Below, one piece after another: positions 32,705-41,817 of a stretch of 54,678 bases of DNA; position 1 is the stretch's first letter; every line of letters begins with the position of its first letter. This stretch comes from UBA6120 sp964495145 (GTDB taxonomy: Bacteria; Bacillota_I; Bacilli_A; RFN20; CAG-826), in NCBI GenBank assembly GCA_964495145.1, contig CAZBUP010000002.1, positions 1 to 54,678 on the forward strand. Direction: 5' to 3'. The position numbers and the translations under genes were made by a program. The notes below the pieces were generated by a model. The model was not told the DNA's origin. It did no database searches and was given only the letters and a program-made list of their open reading frames with translations.

Positions 32705-33600
32705 TGGATAAAGTCAAAATAACCGATCTCTTCGACGACAACCTTGACGCGGCCATTGCCGAGCAGTACCAAAGCCTGATTGCTGATCCCCGCGTCAATC
32801 AAGAAATCAAGCGCTTAGGGGCGAGCGAGTCCGAGGTCAAGGAAAACATCGCCGCCTTCATCGCTTTTCAAGACGATCAATCGTATTGTTCATCATGTCC
32901 GGATTTGTCCGGTTGCCAAAAGCCCCAAAGGCATTATCAGGTGCGGTTGGAACGCGTCGGGCGTTTCATTGAGAGAACCTTTGCCCCATGCCCGCTCCTC
33001 ATGGCGAAAATGGAACAGGATCGCCGCTATTTGTATAGCGATTTTGATGAAAACTGGAAAGAGGCCACACTGGCCCGCCTCGATGGCAAACAATCGCGTA
33101 CCCAGGCAATCGCCGCCGCCTTGGCGGTCATTCGGGGCCAATCGTATCGTTGGCTGTTCCTGACTGGAGCCCATCGCGTCGGCAAAAGCTATTTGATGGT
33201 GACTTTCATCAATGAACTGCTGTCTCAAGGCGCTACCCAAGCCGCCGTCATCAACGCCGGGATTCGTTTCAAAGAATTGATGGACGCCGCCATCAACGAC
33301 AAAGCCGGCTTCAAGCCATTGTTCGAACGCCTGGCCACGGTCGACGTCCTCGGTATCGACGATTTCGGCAATGAATACAAAAGCGATTTCCTCCGGGACC
33401 AGATCGTTTATCCGCTCTTGCTCGAACGGGCTAAAAACAAAAAAATCACGTTGTTTACCAGTGATTTCAAGATACACGAAATCGGTACGCTGTACGCCAC
33501 GAGCGACGCCGGCAAAATCCGCAGTCGGCAACTCGTCCGCCTTTTGAAGGATTACGCCGAAAACGAATTAGAGGTCGGTGGACTCAGCGGCCTGTATTGA
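32701..33600 (+). CDS. dnaI: Helicase loader DnaI
   Basis: A 299-residue AAA+ loader of the replicative helicase. The N-terminal domain carries a zinc-type cluster, CSSCPDLSGC followed by a His (near residues 62-80), like Bacillus DnaI. The Walker A is GAHRVGKS (157-164) with Ser in place of the usual Thr, and Walker B is VLGIDDFGNE near residue 217. It overlaps dnaB by four bases, so the two are translationally coupled. Its last 33 bases overlap the end of the convergent mutM-coaE gene on the opposite strand. Confidence 0.9.
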   Translation: MMDKVKITDLFDDNLDAAIAEQYQSLIADPRVNQEIKRLGASESEVKENIAAFIAFQDDQSYCSSCPDLSGCQKPQRHYQVRLERVGRFIERTFAPCPLLMAKMEQDRRYLYSDFDENWKEATLARLDGKQSRTQAIAAALAVIRGQSYRWLFLTGAHRVGKSYLMVTFINELLSQGATQAAVINAGIRFKELMDAAINDKAGFKPLFERLATVDVLGIDDFGNEYKSDFLRDQIVYPLLLERAKNKKITLFTSDFKIHEIGTLYATSDAGKIRSRQLVRLLKDYAENELEVGGLSGLY

Positions 33601-34998
33601 TTCGGCGACGGCCGTGTCGACGGCCTGGCGGCCCGCCTTCATGAAATCTTCAACCGACGCGTCATTGACCAAAAGGAGATCGACGCGTTTTTCATAGACC
33701 GGGAATTGGTTCGTGGCCGCTAAGCTCAAGGCCAAATCCGGATCGGGATAATCGGCTAAGATGCGCTTTTCAAGAAGTGCGGGAGAAACCTTGACGCCGA
33801 TGACGTATTGACAGAAACCATCCCACTTGGCTTCGTATAGCAAGGGGACTTCGATGAAGACATGGGTAGACGTTTGCTTGGCAATCCATGCCAGGACGCG
33901 TTTTTTCAAAATCGGATGCACCCATTTTTCCAAATGCTTTTTGGTTTTGGGCTCTTTGAGGATGGCCTTCAACACCACCTTGGCATCGAATTCATGGTGA
34001 GGGAACGGCGTTTTCAATATCGCTTCCAATTGGGCGAGGCTACCCGGTTCTCGGTAGAGGTCTCGGACGAGGGCATCGCTGGACAAGGTCGGGTAACCGC
34101 GTTCGCGGGCAATCTTCAAGAGGGTCGATTTGCCCGAATGCATCGTCCCGGTGATGGCGATGACTAGAGGACGGGCCCGGTTGATTTGACAGCGGGGACA
34201 ATAGGTCGAACCCCGCCCTTTGACTTGGATTTTGGTCAAGGGATGACCGCAGCGAAGGCAAGGTTCTTCGGCGCGGCCGTAAGCCAAGAGCCGAAGCTGG
34301 AACCGGCCGTCAACCCCTTGGGCGGCATGATAAGTTCGAACCGTGGAACCGCCGGTCTCGATGGCGGCTTGGAGCACGAGCTTCGATTGCTCAAGCAACC
34401 GCTGGGCTTCAGGTAAAGTCAAGCGATGGCCGGGCAGTTCCGGATGGATCCGGGCTTTGAAGAGGACTTCGTCGGCGTAAATGTTGCCAAGCCCGGTCAT
34501 GATCGTTTGGTCAAGCAGCAATTCTTTGATGGGGCGCGTCGATTGATGGTAGGCCGACCATAGGGGACCAGCTTCTTCGATCACGAATGGTTCCGGCCCG
34601 ACCTTGGTCAATGGTTCCTCAAGGAGGTAATGAGCGACATCGGTCAATTTCATGATGCCGAAACACCGCGAATCGTCATAGACGAGTTTGCCCCCGTCGG
34701 TGAAATGAAAGACGATCCGGGCATAGTCGCTGTCGGGTTCACGCTCTTTCAAGACGAGGAACTTTCCTTCCATCCGCAGGTGCGAAATCATGGTCAAATC
34801 GGTATCGAAAGTGAAGATCAAGAACTTCCCGATCCGCAAGATCTTTTTGAAGGTGCGCCCGGTCAAAGTCGACTTGAAAACGGCGTGATCAGACTGGACC
34901 ATGCGCCAATAATGGACGGTCACCTCGGCAATGGTGCGGTTGATGATGGCCGGTTCCAACAACCGGCGGACGGTTTCCACTTCGGGCAGTTCGGGCAT
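33568..34998 (-). CDS. Fused formamidopyrimidine-DNA glycosylase and dephospho-CoA kinase (MutM-CoaE)
   Basis: A single 476-residue reading frame joins two complete enzymes. Residues 1-270 are MutM: PELPEVE with the catalytic Pro and Glu at the mature N-terminus, Lys58 in IGKFL, helix-two-turn-helix MTGLGNIYADEVLF, and a C-terminal zinc finger with Cys247, 250, 267 and 270. Residues 277-476 are CoaE: P-loop GTMHSGKS (284-291), SSDAL, and VPLLYEAKWD, a full-length domain of about 200 residues. The linker is only about six residues (QINRAR). MutM removes 8-oxoguanine from DNA; CoaE makes the last step of CoA. The ATG at 34998 gives the required Met-Pro-Glu start, follows GAAGGA, and lies two bases after polA. 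In Bacillus, mutM and coaE are adjacent separate genes in the same position. Confidence 0.92.
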   Translation of the reverse strand: MPELPEVETVRRLLEPAIINRTIAEVTVHYWRMVQSDHAVFKSTLTGRTFKKILRIGKFLIFTFDTDLTMISHLRMEGKFLVLKEREPDSDYARIVFHFTDGGKLVYDDSRCFGIMKLTDVAHYLLEEPLTKVGPEPFVIEEAGPLWSAYHQSTRPIKELLLDQTIMTGLGNIYADEVLFKARIHPELPGHRLTLPEAQRLLEQSKLVLQAAIETGGSTVRTYHAAQGVDGRFQLRLLAYGRAEEPCLRCGHPLTKIQVKGRGSTYCPRCQINRARPLVIAITGTMHSGKSTLLKIARERGYPTLSSDALVRDLYREPGSLAQLEAILKTPFPHHEFDAKVVLKAILKEPKTKKHLEKWVHPILKKRVLAWIAKQTSTHVFIEVPLLYEAKWDGFCQYVIGVKVSPALLEKRILADYPDPDLALSLAATNQFPVYEKRVDLLLVNDASVEDFMKAGRQAVDTAVAESIQAAESTDL

Positions 34999-35000
34999 AA

Positions 35001-37595
35001 TCAATCCTTCAAATCGTACCAAGTGCGGCCTTGGGTGGCCACCACCTGGAGTTTGACCTCGAGCGGGAGGGCGTTTTCCATCGTGTCGAGTACGAGCGGT
35101 TTCAGGATATCGACTTCCTGAAGCGGTACTTTGAATACCAGTTCGTCGTGAATTTGCAAGACGAGGCGGCTGGAAAGATGCCGTTTCGTTATCTCAGCAT
35201 CGATTTTTATCATGGCCAGCTTGATCAAATCGGCGGCCGTGCCTTGGATCGGGGCGTTCATGGCCGCCCGCTTGGCGAATTCCCGGGTTTGGTAGTTGCT
35301 GTCATGGATTTCGCGCAAGTAACGTCTTCGCCCGATTAATGTCGTGACGAAACCATTGGCCTGGACTTGGTCGACCAAGTCGATCATGTATTGCTTGACT
35401 TCGGGATAAGCGGCATAAAAAGCCGTGATGATCTTGCGCGATTCCTCAGGCGGGATTTCCAGTTGTTCGGACAAGCCCCAATCGGAAATGCCGTAGATGA
35501 TCCCAAAGTTGACGGCTTTGGCCTTGCGCCGCATCAAGGAGGTAATCTCCCCATCGTGGGCAAATAGCCGTTTGGCCGTGGCCGCGTGGATGTCCTGGTC
35601 GCGGTTAAACACCTCGATTAAAGCCGGGCAGTGGCTCAAATGGGCCAGAATTCGCAGTTCGATCTGTGAGTAATCGAATGACATCAAAACGTATTTTTCA
35701 TCGGGATAATAGAAAGCTTGGCGCACCAAGCGGCCTTCTTCGTCTCTTAAGGCGATATTCTGGAGGTTCGGGTCGGTGCTTGAAAGGCGGCCGGTGCTCG
35801 TCAACGCTTGGTTGAAGACGGCGTGGAGTTTCCCGTCGGGATAAATTTGGTCGATCAAGGTGTCGATGTAGGTCGAGAGAAGCTTGGCATATTTCCGGTG
35901 CTCCAATAAAAGTGCCGGGAGCGGATGGCGGTCGGCCAATGACTTTAAGACGTCGGCCCCGGTCGAACCTTTGCGGTTTTTGGGTAGACCCAACTCATCA
36001 AACAAGACGAGGCCCACTTGTTTGGGCGAGGCAATGTTGAATTCATGTCCGGCCGTCTCATAGATTTGTTTCGTAACCTGATCGAGCTTTTGTCTGAATG
36101 TCGATCCGATTTGGCCAAGCAGGCGACCGTCGACCGGGAATCCTTCTAGTTCCATCTTGGCCAGGACCAAGGCCAAAGGCATCTCGAGGTCGTATAAAAT
36201 CGCCAGGCTGTCCTTGATATGGAGCTCAGCTTCGATCTTGTGCCAAAGACGCGGCATGAAATAAGCGACCTGGCCGGCATAATTCGGCTTGCCGGTTGCA
36301 AAGAGGGTCGTCTCGTCCTCGAGGGAAAAATTGGCCCCGTACAAACTCAAGATGGCTTCCGGAGCGGTGTTCGACGACGTGTCAAGCGTGTAGGCGGCCA
36401 ACAGCAAATCGATATATGGCCCGGTCATCGTAAAGTCGAACCGGTGGCAGTAGACATAGGTGGCCTTCAGGTCATAGACGTATTTGGTAATGGCGCCATC
36501 GAGGAGGATTTTCCGCAAGGCGGGGTCTTTCCTAGCCGCTTCCAGCGATAAGTAAACGGTCGTCTCCGATCCGCTCAAGGCCAGGCCGTAGACTTCGTTT
36601 TTATGGTAGTTGCCATCGGCGGCGTCAAAGTATAGCCCGACGGCGCCTCGATGCTTGAATCCGGTCAATGAAGCGACTTGGCGGATTTCGAGGGCGACCG
36701 GGTCTTGGTGCCGCCGCCACGAGATCGGCAGTTTGGTCAAAAACGTCTTCAATTCATAGCGGGCCCCAAAGGCGGTGATCGCTTCGAACTCGTAGCCGTG
36801 GTAAACCGTGTCTTCAAGCGAAAACGGCAGTGTCATTTTCGTATCGATGATGGCCAATTGCTTGGAAAGGGCCCCGATCGATTGATGTTCGATTAAATTG
36901 GAAGCGATTTTCCCGCCGATGTCGGCGGCGTGGGCGAGGATGTTTTCAAACGTGTGGTATTCGGCCAAGAGCTTGGTGGCCGTTTTGTCGCCGATGCCGG
37001 GAATGCCGGGCAAGTTGTCGCTGGCATCGCCGCAAAGCCCTTTGTAATCGGGAATCTGTTCCGGGGTCAGCCCATATTCTTCAATCACGCGATCGCGGTT
37101 CATGACCCGGATATCGGACATGCCCCGTTTGATCAGATGGACGTTGATGGTGGCGTTGACGAGTTGCAGGAAATCGCGGTCGGAGGTGTATAAGTGGACC
37201 TCATGGCCGTGATCATGGGCCAGCGCCGCGGCGCTACCGGCCACATCGTCGCCTTCATAGCCGTTCATCTCAAAGGTGAAAACGCCCAAGGCAGAAAGCA
37301 GTTCCCGGGCAATCGGCATTTGGGTGACCAATTCCTCAGGGGCTTTTTTGCGTTGGGCTTTGTAGGATTCCAGTTGCTGATGGCGAAAAGTCTTGGCCCC
37401 GGTGTCAAAGGCGACCAACAAGCCGTCATCGGGCTCGATGTCGTCGAGGATCCGCACCAGCATGTTGGCAAAAATGTAGATGGCGTTCGTGGGAATGCCG
37501 TCTTTGGTCCGCATCAAGGTGGTGCCCGGGTAGGCCGAAGCGTAATAAGCTCTAAACAGGAGTGAATTGCCGTCGATAATCGTCAGTCGCTTCAC
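35001..37595 (-). CDS. polA: DNA polymerase I
   Basis: An 864-residue family A polymerase for Okazaki-fragment maturation and repair. The 5' nuclease domain fills about residues 1-290 (YKAQRKKAPEEL, KGLCGDASDNLPGIPGIGDKTA). The 3'-5' exonuclease-like domain (about 300-460) lacks the metal-binding DxE (VGLYFDAADG instead), so proofreading is probably absent, as in Bacillus. The polymerase domain keeps motif A FDYSQIELR, the O-helix RRKAKAVNFGIIYG and motif C QIHDEL. The start is GTG at 37593-37595, overlapping the dnaE stop as GTGA, and mutM-coaE follows two bases after its end. Confidence 0.96.
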   Translation of the reverse strand: MKRLTIIDGNSLLFRAYYASAYPGTTLMRTKDGIPTNAIYIFANMLVRILDDIEPDDGLLVAFDTGAKTFRHQQLESYKAQRKKAPEELVTQMPIARELLSALGVFTFEMNGYEGDDVAGSAAALAHDHGHEVHLYTSDRDFLQLVNATINVHLIKRGMSDIRVMNRDRVIEEYGLTPEQIPDYKGLCGDASDNLPGIPGIGDKTATKLLAEYHTFENILAHAADIGGKIASNLIEHQSIGALSKQLAIIDTKMTLPFSLEDTVYHGYEFEAITAFGARYELKTFLTKLPISWRRHQDPVALEIRQVASLTGFKHRGAVGLYFDAADGNYHKNEVYGLALSGSETTVYLSLEAARKDPALRKILLDGAITKYVYDLKATYVYCHRFDFTMTGPYIDLLLAAYTLDTSSNTAPEAILSLYGANFSLEDETTLFATGKPNYAGQVAYFMPRLWHKIEAELHIKDSLAILYDLEMPLALVLAKMELEGFPVDGRLLGQIGSTFRQKLDQVTKQIYETAGHEFNIASPKQVGLVLFDELGLPKNRKGSTGADVLKSLADRHPLPALLLEHRKYAKLLSTYIDTLIDQIYPDGKLHAVFNQALTSTGRLSSTDPNLQNIALRDEEGRLVRQAFYYPDEKYVLMSFDYSQIELRILAHLSHCPALIEVFNRDQDIHAATAKRLFAHDGEITSLMRRKAKAVNFGIIYGISDWGLSEQLEIPPEESRKIITAFYAAYPEVKQYMIDLVDQVQANGFVTTLIGRRRYLREIHDSNYQTREFAKRAAMNAPIQGTAADLIKLAMIKIDAEITKRHLSSRLVLQIHDELVFKVPLQEVDILKPLVLDTMENALPLEVKLQVVATQGRTWYDLKD

Positions 37596-40500
37596 GGATG
37601 TTCCTCGATGATGGTGATTTTTTCGGCGACGAAATTGGTGGTTTTGTCGGTTTCGACGTGGCCGGAGATGACCACGAGGCGGTTTTTGTCTAGTTGGGTG
37701 GCTACATCGGCGAACGAGCGCGGGAAAACGATCACTTCGATGTCGCCCGTATCGTCATAGACGGTCATGAAGGCCATCGGTTGTCCGGATTTGGTCTTGA
37801 TGACTTTCCGGGCCCGGATGATGCCCCCGATGGTTAACGACCCTTTAGCTTCCTTGGCTTCGTTGATTGAGGTCAAGTTATACCCGCGCAGGAGGGCTTT
37901 CTTGTGTTTATAAGGCGAAGCCGACAAGACCACGCCCAGCGATTCGAGTTCGCGGTCGACGTTTTCGATCATGTCGTCGGCGGCATTGACGAGGCGTGCG
38001 TTCGGGATGTTGTTGTTTTTGATCAGGCTTTCGGGCTGTTCGTCCAGGGCGCTGTGAATGGCGGCGTTTTGAAGGCCGTTTGATATCGACGCCCGCAAGG
38101 TCGCCCGCGATTTGTGGATGACATCGAACGATCCGGCGTCGATTAAATGCTCGATTTGCTTGGGGCTGATTTTGTCGGTATAGAGTCGGGTGATGAACTC
38201 ATAGAAACTCTTGAAAGGGCCATTTAATTCCCGTTCTTCGATGATGCGCGCGGCCAAATCCGAAGAAATGCCGCGAATGGCGTTCAACGGAAAATACAGC
38301 TTTTGGTCATGGACGCTGAACGAAAGGCGCGACTGGTTGATGTCGGGATTGACGATCGTCACTTTCAGTTGTTGCAATTCCTCGATGTAGTAAGAGAATT
38401 TCGTATCGTTGATGGCGTTACTGGTTTCGAGGATGGCCGCGTAGAACTCATAGGGATAATAAACCTTCAAATAAGCCATTTGGCAGGCCAAGACGGCATA
38501 GGCGACCGAATGCGATTTGTTGAAACCGTAATCGGCGAATTTGTAGATATGGTTGAAAACCGAGACGGCATGGGCTTGGTGATAGCCTTTGCGGATGGCC
38601 CCTTCGACGAAATTTTCTTGGAGCTCGCGAAGTTTTTCGGCGTCTTTCTTGCTGACGGCCCGCCGGAACAAATCGGCTTCCGCCAACGAAAATCCGGCCA
38701 TGCGCTCGGCGATTTGCATGATTTGCTCTTGGTAGATGATGATGCCATAAGTCGGCATCAGGATGTCGTTGAGTTGGACGTCGAGTATCGACACGTTTTC
38801 GGCGCCGGCTTTCCGGGCGGCGTAACTGGCCAGATTGTCCATCGGGCCGGGGCGGAAGATTGCCAAAAGAACCACGATGTCGTCAAAGCTGGTCGGTTTG
38901 ATTTCCTTGATGGCCCGGCGCATCCCGTCGCTTTCAAGCTGGAACAAGCCCATGGTCAAGCCGGTCCGAATCAAATCGAAAATTTTGCTGTCGGTATAGG
39001 GAATGGCGTTCATGGCCAGGTCGATACCATGGTTTTCCTTGATCAATTTCAAGCAATTGTCGACGATGGTCAAATTGCGCAATCCGAGTATGTCCATCTT
39101 AAGGAAACCTTGGTCTTCGAGATAATCCATCTCGTATTGGGTGATTAAGTTTCCGTTATTTTCGATCACCGGCAAGGACAGACGAATGTCTTCGTCGTTC
39201 AAAACGACGCCGGCTGGATGCATGCCGCTTTGACGGATCAATCCTTCGATCCGAGTCGCCAATTTGACGATTTCAAGACATTCCTTATCGGCCAGGACCA
39301 CGTTCTTGAAAGCCGGGATCCGCTTGAAGGCGGTTCTTAGATCGAGTTTGCTGTCCGGGAGCGATTTGGCCATGGCTTCGATCGTCCGGGGCGAAAACTT
39401 ATAGACGCGGCCGATGTCGCGGATGGCTTGCTTGGCTTGAATCGTTTGGAAGGTGATGATGTTGGCCACCCGGTCAGCGCCGTATTTCTGGCGCAGGTAA
39501 TCGATGACTTCCTCGCGGCGAATATCGGCAAAGTCGATGTCGATGTCCGGCATCGTCTTGCGCGAGGGATTCAAGAACCGTTCGAAAAGAAGTTGGTATT
39601 TGATGGGGTCGATGTCGGTTATTTCCAGGGCGTAGCTCACCAAAGATCCGGGCGCCGAACCCCGGCCAGGGCCGACCGGTATCCCGCCGGCGCGGGCATG
39701 GTTCACATAATCGGAGACGATGAGGAAATAATCGGAATAGCCCATCTCGTCAATCATGCGCAGCTCATAATCAAGCCGTTGGAGATATTCGATGTTGGTG
39801 AAGTCGATATTGCGCTTCTGCAACCCGACGATGGCCATTTCCCGGAGCATCATGGCCGAAGACTGGTTTTTGGCTTTCGGGAATTGGAGCAATGCCCCCC
39901 GCTTCTGACTGAAAGTGAACTTGACCTGGCTGGCCAACAGGCCCGTCAAGGCGATTTCTTCAGGGGTGTAGCGTTCCTCGATTTGCTCGGTTTCGTACAA
40001 ATAATAGGGCCCGGATTCTTCATGTTCTTCAATGGTTTCGTCATGGGCAATCGCATGGGTGATTTTCAGGATGATGGCGTCGCTGGACTTGTGGTACTTG
40101 ATGAATGGGAAGGCCATCGTTTCGTAATTGTATTTCTTGGCGACTTCCCGGAGATGGTCGGCTAAGTCGCCGTCGCTGGAAGCGTAGATTTCTAAGCCGA
40201 GGTAAATGCCGGGGAAAACGGCGTCCAGTTGGGCCAAAGCCGGCGGGATGGCCGCTTGATCGGTATTGAAAAGATGGGGAAGCTGGCCTTGCCTGGTCGA
40301 GACGATGGCCAACAAACCATCGCGGTGTTCTTTTAGAAAATCGGCCTTTAACGGCTGACGAGACAGGGCGCTCGTGATTTGAATCAGGTTGCGGTATCCG
40401 GTTTCGTCGACGGCCAGTAGCGTGATTAATTCTTCGTTAAACCGAATGTCGAGGCCGGGGATGGCGTCGAGTTGTTGCTTGTGGGCTTCGGCAAAGAACT

Positions 40501-40642
40501 CCGGGAGCCCGAACAAGACCTGATAATCGGTAATCGCCGCGGCTTTGAAGTTCTTTTCCTTTAAGGCATTGACCAAATGAGCCACGGTAAAACCGCTTTG
40601 CAGGAACGAATAGGACGTATAAATATGAAGCGGTGTGAACAT
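37592..40642 (-). CDS. dnaE: DNA polymerase III alpha subunit, DnaE type
   Basis: A 1016-residue family C polymerase, somewhat shorter than Bacillus DnaE (about 1115). The palm motif PDIDIDFAD near residue 365 carries catalytic aspartates, and GPGRGSAPGSLVSYAL precedes it. The thumb, fingers and a C-terminal OB fold (LTIGGIIRARKV) follow. The N-terminal PHP domain has lost its metal ligands (LHIYTSYS where HxHxxYS is usual, TDYQ where TDHG is usual), so it cannot be a metal-dependent exonuclease. The role may be primer extension on the lagging strand beside PolC, which is not in the window. It is translationally coupled to polA. The ATG follows AGAGG. Confidence 0.94.
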   Translation of the reverse strand: MFTPLHIYTSYSFLQSGFTVAHLVNALKEKNFKAAAITDYQVLFGLPEFFAEAHKQQLDAIPGLDIRFNEELITLLAVDETGYRNLIQITSALSRQPLKADFLKEHRDGLLAIVSTRQGQLPHLFNTDQAAIPPALAQLDAVFPGIYLGLEIYASSDGDLADHLREVAKKYNYETMAFPFIKYHKSSDAIILKITHAIAHDETIEEHEESGPYYLYETEQIEERYTPEEIALTGLLASQVKFTFSQKRGALLQFPKAKNQSSAMMLREMAIVGLQKRNIDFTNIEYLQRLDYELRMIDEMGYSDYFLIVSDYVNHARAGGIPVGPGRGSAPGSLVSYALEITDIDPIKYQLLFERFLNPSRKTMPDIDIDFADIRREEVIDYLRQKYGADRVANIITFQTIQAKQAIRDIGRVYKFSPRTIEAMAKSLPDSKLDLRTAFKRIPAFKNVVLADKECLEIVKLATRIEGLIRQSGMHPAGVVLNDEDIRLSLPVIENNGNLITQYEMDYLEDQGFLKMDILGLRNLTIVDNCLKLIKENHGIDLAMNAIPYTDSKIFDLIRTGLTMGLFQLESDGMRRAIKEIKPTSFDDIVVLLAIFRPGPMDNLASYAARKAGAENVSILDVQLNDILMPTYGIIIYQEQIMQIAERMAGFSLAEADLFRRAVSKKDAEKLRELQENFVEGAIRKGYHQAHAVSVFNHIYKFADYGFNKSHSVAYAVLACQMAYLKVYYPYEFYAAILETSNAINDTKFSYYIEELQQLKVTIVNPDINQSRLSFSVHDQKLYFPLNAIRGISSDLAARIIEERELNGPFKSFYEFITRLYTDKISPKQIEHLIDAGSFDVIHKSRATLRASISNGLQNAAIHSALDEQPESLIKNNNIPNARLVNAADDMIENVDRELESLGVVLSASPYKHKKALLRGYNLTSINEAKEAKGSLTIGGIIRARKVIKTKSGQPMAFMTVYDDTGDIEVIVFPRSFADVATQLDKNRLVVISGHVETDKTTNFVAEKITIIEEHP

Positions 40643-40716
40643 GGCGAAAACCTCTTTGTAATCTTATCACATTTTCGGCCGACCCGATATCGGAAAAGCG
40701 GCCGCGTTATTCGAGA
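40643..40716. repeat. nrnA-dnaE gap with nested inverted repeats
   Basis: A short gap between co-directional genes containing two CGGCCG copies facing each other around a CCGATATCGG palindrome (about 40676-40706). It can form a hairpin but has no T-run. It may be a weak nrnA terminator or a site in the dnaE promoter. No clear -35/-10 pair is seen. Confidence 0.35.
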
Positions 40717-41712
40717 TTATTCGAATAAAGCGTCAAGGGCGGCAACGAATTTCGGGAGTTCGTCCAGGGTATCGATCTTGGCGCCGCTGGCTTGGGCATG
40801 GCCGCCCCCGCCGAACTGGGCCGCCACCTGGTTGATGGCCTTTTCCTTGGAACGAATCGAGATACGCCAAACACTGTCTTTGGGGTCTTCGCTGATCGAA
40901 CACCAGGCGTTGATGCCGTCGATGTTCGAGAAGATGTTGACGTTTTCTTTGCCGCGTTCGGGGGTGATTTTCAGTTGCTGTTGGATCTCGCGGCTCAATA
41001 GATAATAAGCTACCCCATGAGGAGAGATGGTGAAGTTATTGAGGACATAGGCGGTGACCTTAAGGTCATCGATGTTTTTCAAATACATTTTTTGATAGAC
41101 GTCGCGCGACAAATCGATGCCGGTTTCCAGCAAAATGCGGGCGGCCTCGAACGTATGAGGGGAAGTCGATGAATACATGAAGCGGCCCGAGTCTCCGGCG
41201 ATGCCGGAATATAAGTAGGCGGCCGTCGTTTTCGAAAGGACGCGCCGGCCCGGGAACTGGGCGATCAAACTGGTGATGATTTCGCTCGTGGCGGCCATTG
41301 TCGTCACTTCGAGATTGAGGTTCCCAAAGGAATCAACCACCGGATGATGGTCGATTTTAATGACGCAGGCGGCCTTGGCAAAGCGACTGTCGGCGACCCG
41401 TTCCCGATTGCCGGTGTCCAGCACGATGGCCAAAAACGGCGTTTCGAAGTAGGCGTCGTCGATGACTTCCATCGGTGGATATAACCGCGGCGTGAACGTC
41501 GTGTGGTCGTCGCCGACGTAACGGATGTCTTTCAAGGGGAAATTTTCCTTGAGCCAAGCGACGAAACCCATTTGGGTTCCTAGGGCGTCGAAGTCGGGAA
41601 TCAAGTGGCGGAAGACGACGATGTGATCGTACTTGACGATTTGACGGAATATCTGCTTCAGTATGTGACGGTAAGGCCGGCTGGCCTTTTTGATGATGGG
41701 GTTATTTTTCAT
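40717..41712 (-). CDS. nrnA: DHH-family oligoribonuclease / pAp phosphatase (NrnA-like)
   Basis: A 331-residue DHH-DHHA1 protein. The N-terminal DHH domain has RHLIPDFDALGTQ (metal-binding Asp residues) and VIKIDHHP near residue 117, and the DHHA1 domain ends with QFGGGGHAQASGAK. NrnA removes nucleotides from nanoRNA and dephosphorylates 3'-phosphoadenosine 5'-phosphate. GdpP-type or RecJ-type members are excluded by size and the absence of membrane or GGDEF parts. The promoter on the minus strand is TTGGTA (41756-41761), 17-base spacer, TACAAT (41733-41738). Confidence 0.9.
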   Translation of the reverse strand: MKNNPIIKKASRPYRHILKQIFRQIVKYDHIVVFRHLIPDFDALGTQMGFVAWLKENFPLKDIRYVGDDHTTFTPRLYPPMEVIDDAYFETPFLAIVLDTGNRERVADSRFAKAACVIKIDHHPVVDSFGNLNLEVTTMAATSEIITSLIAQFPGRRVLSKTTAAYLYSGIAGDSGRFMYSSTSPHTFEAARILLETGIDLSRDVYQKMYLKNIDDLKVTAYVLNNFTISPHGVAYYLLSREIQQQLKITPERGKENVNIFSNIDGINAWCSISEDPKDSVWRISIRSKEKAINQVAAQFGGGGHAQASGAKIDTLDELPKFVAALDALFE

Positions 41713-41732
41713 AAGACACGCTCCATAGACAA

Positions 41733-41761
41733 ATTGTATGCCATCAGGTTTGATTTACCAA
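41733..41761 (-). promoter_or_regulatory. nrnA promoter
   Basis: On the minus strand, TTGGTA (41756-41761), 17-base spacer, TACAAT (41733-41738), about 20 bases upstream of the nrnA start. Confidence 0.65.
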
Positions 41762-41817
41762 GTAATTTAAATCCAACAATCTTATTTTATGATGGCCGTT
41801 ATGCTATTGTGAAAAAG

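Noticed and set aside
41605..41817. N-terminal extension of the ADP-ribosylglycohydrolase-like gene up to 41605
   Set aside because: It would run antisense through the nrnA start and promoter, has no family similarity and no ribosome site.
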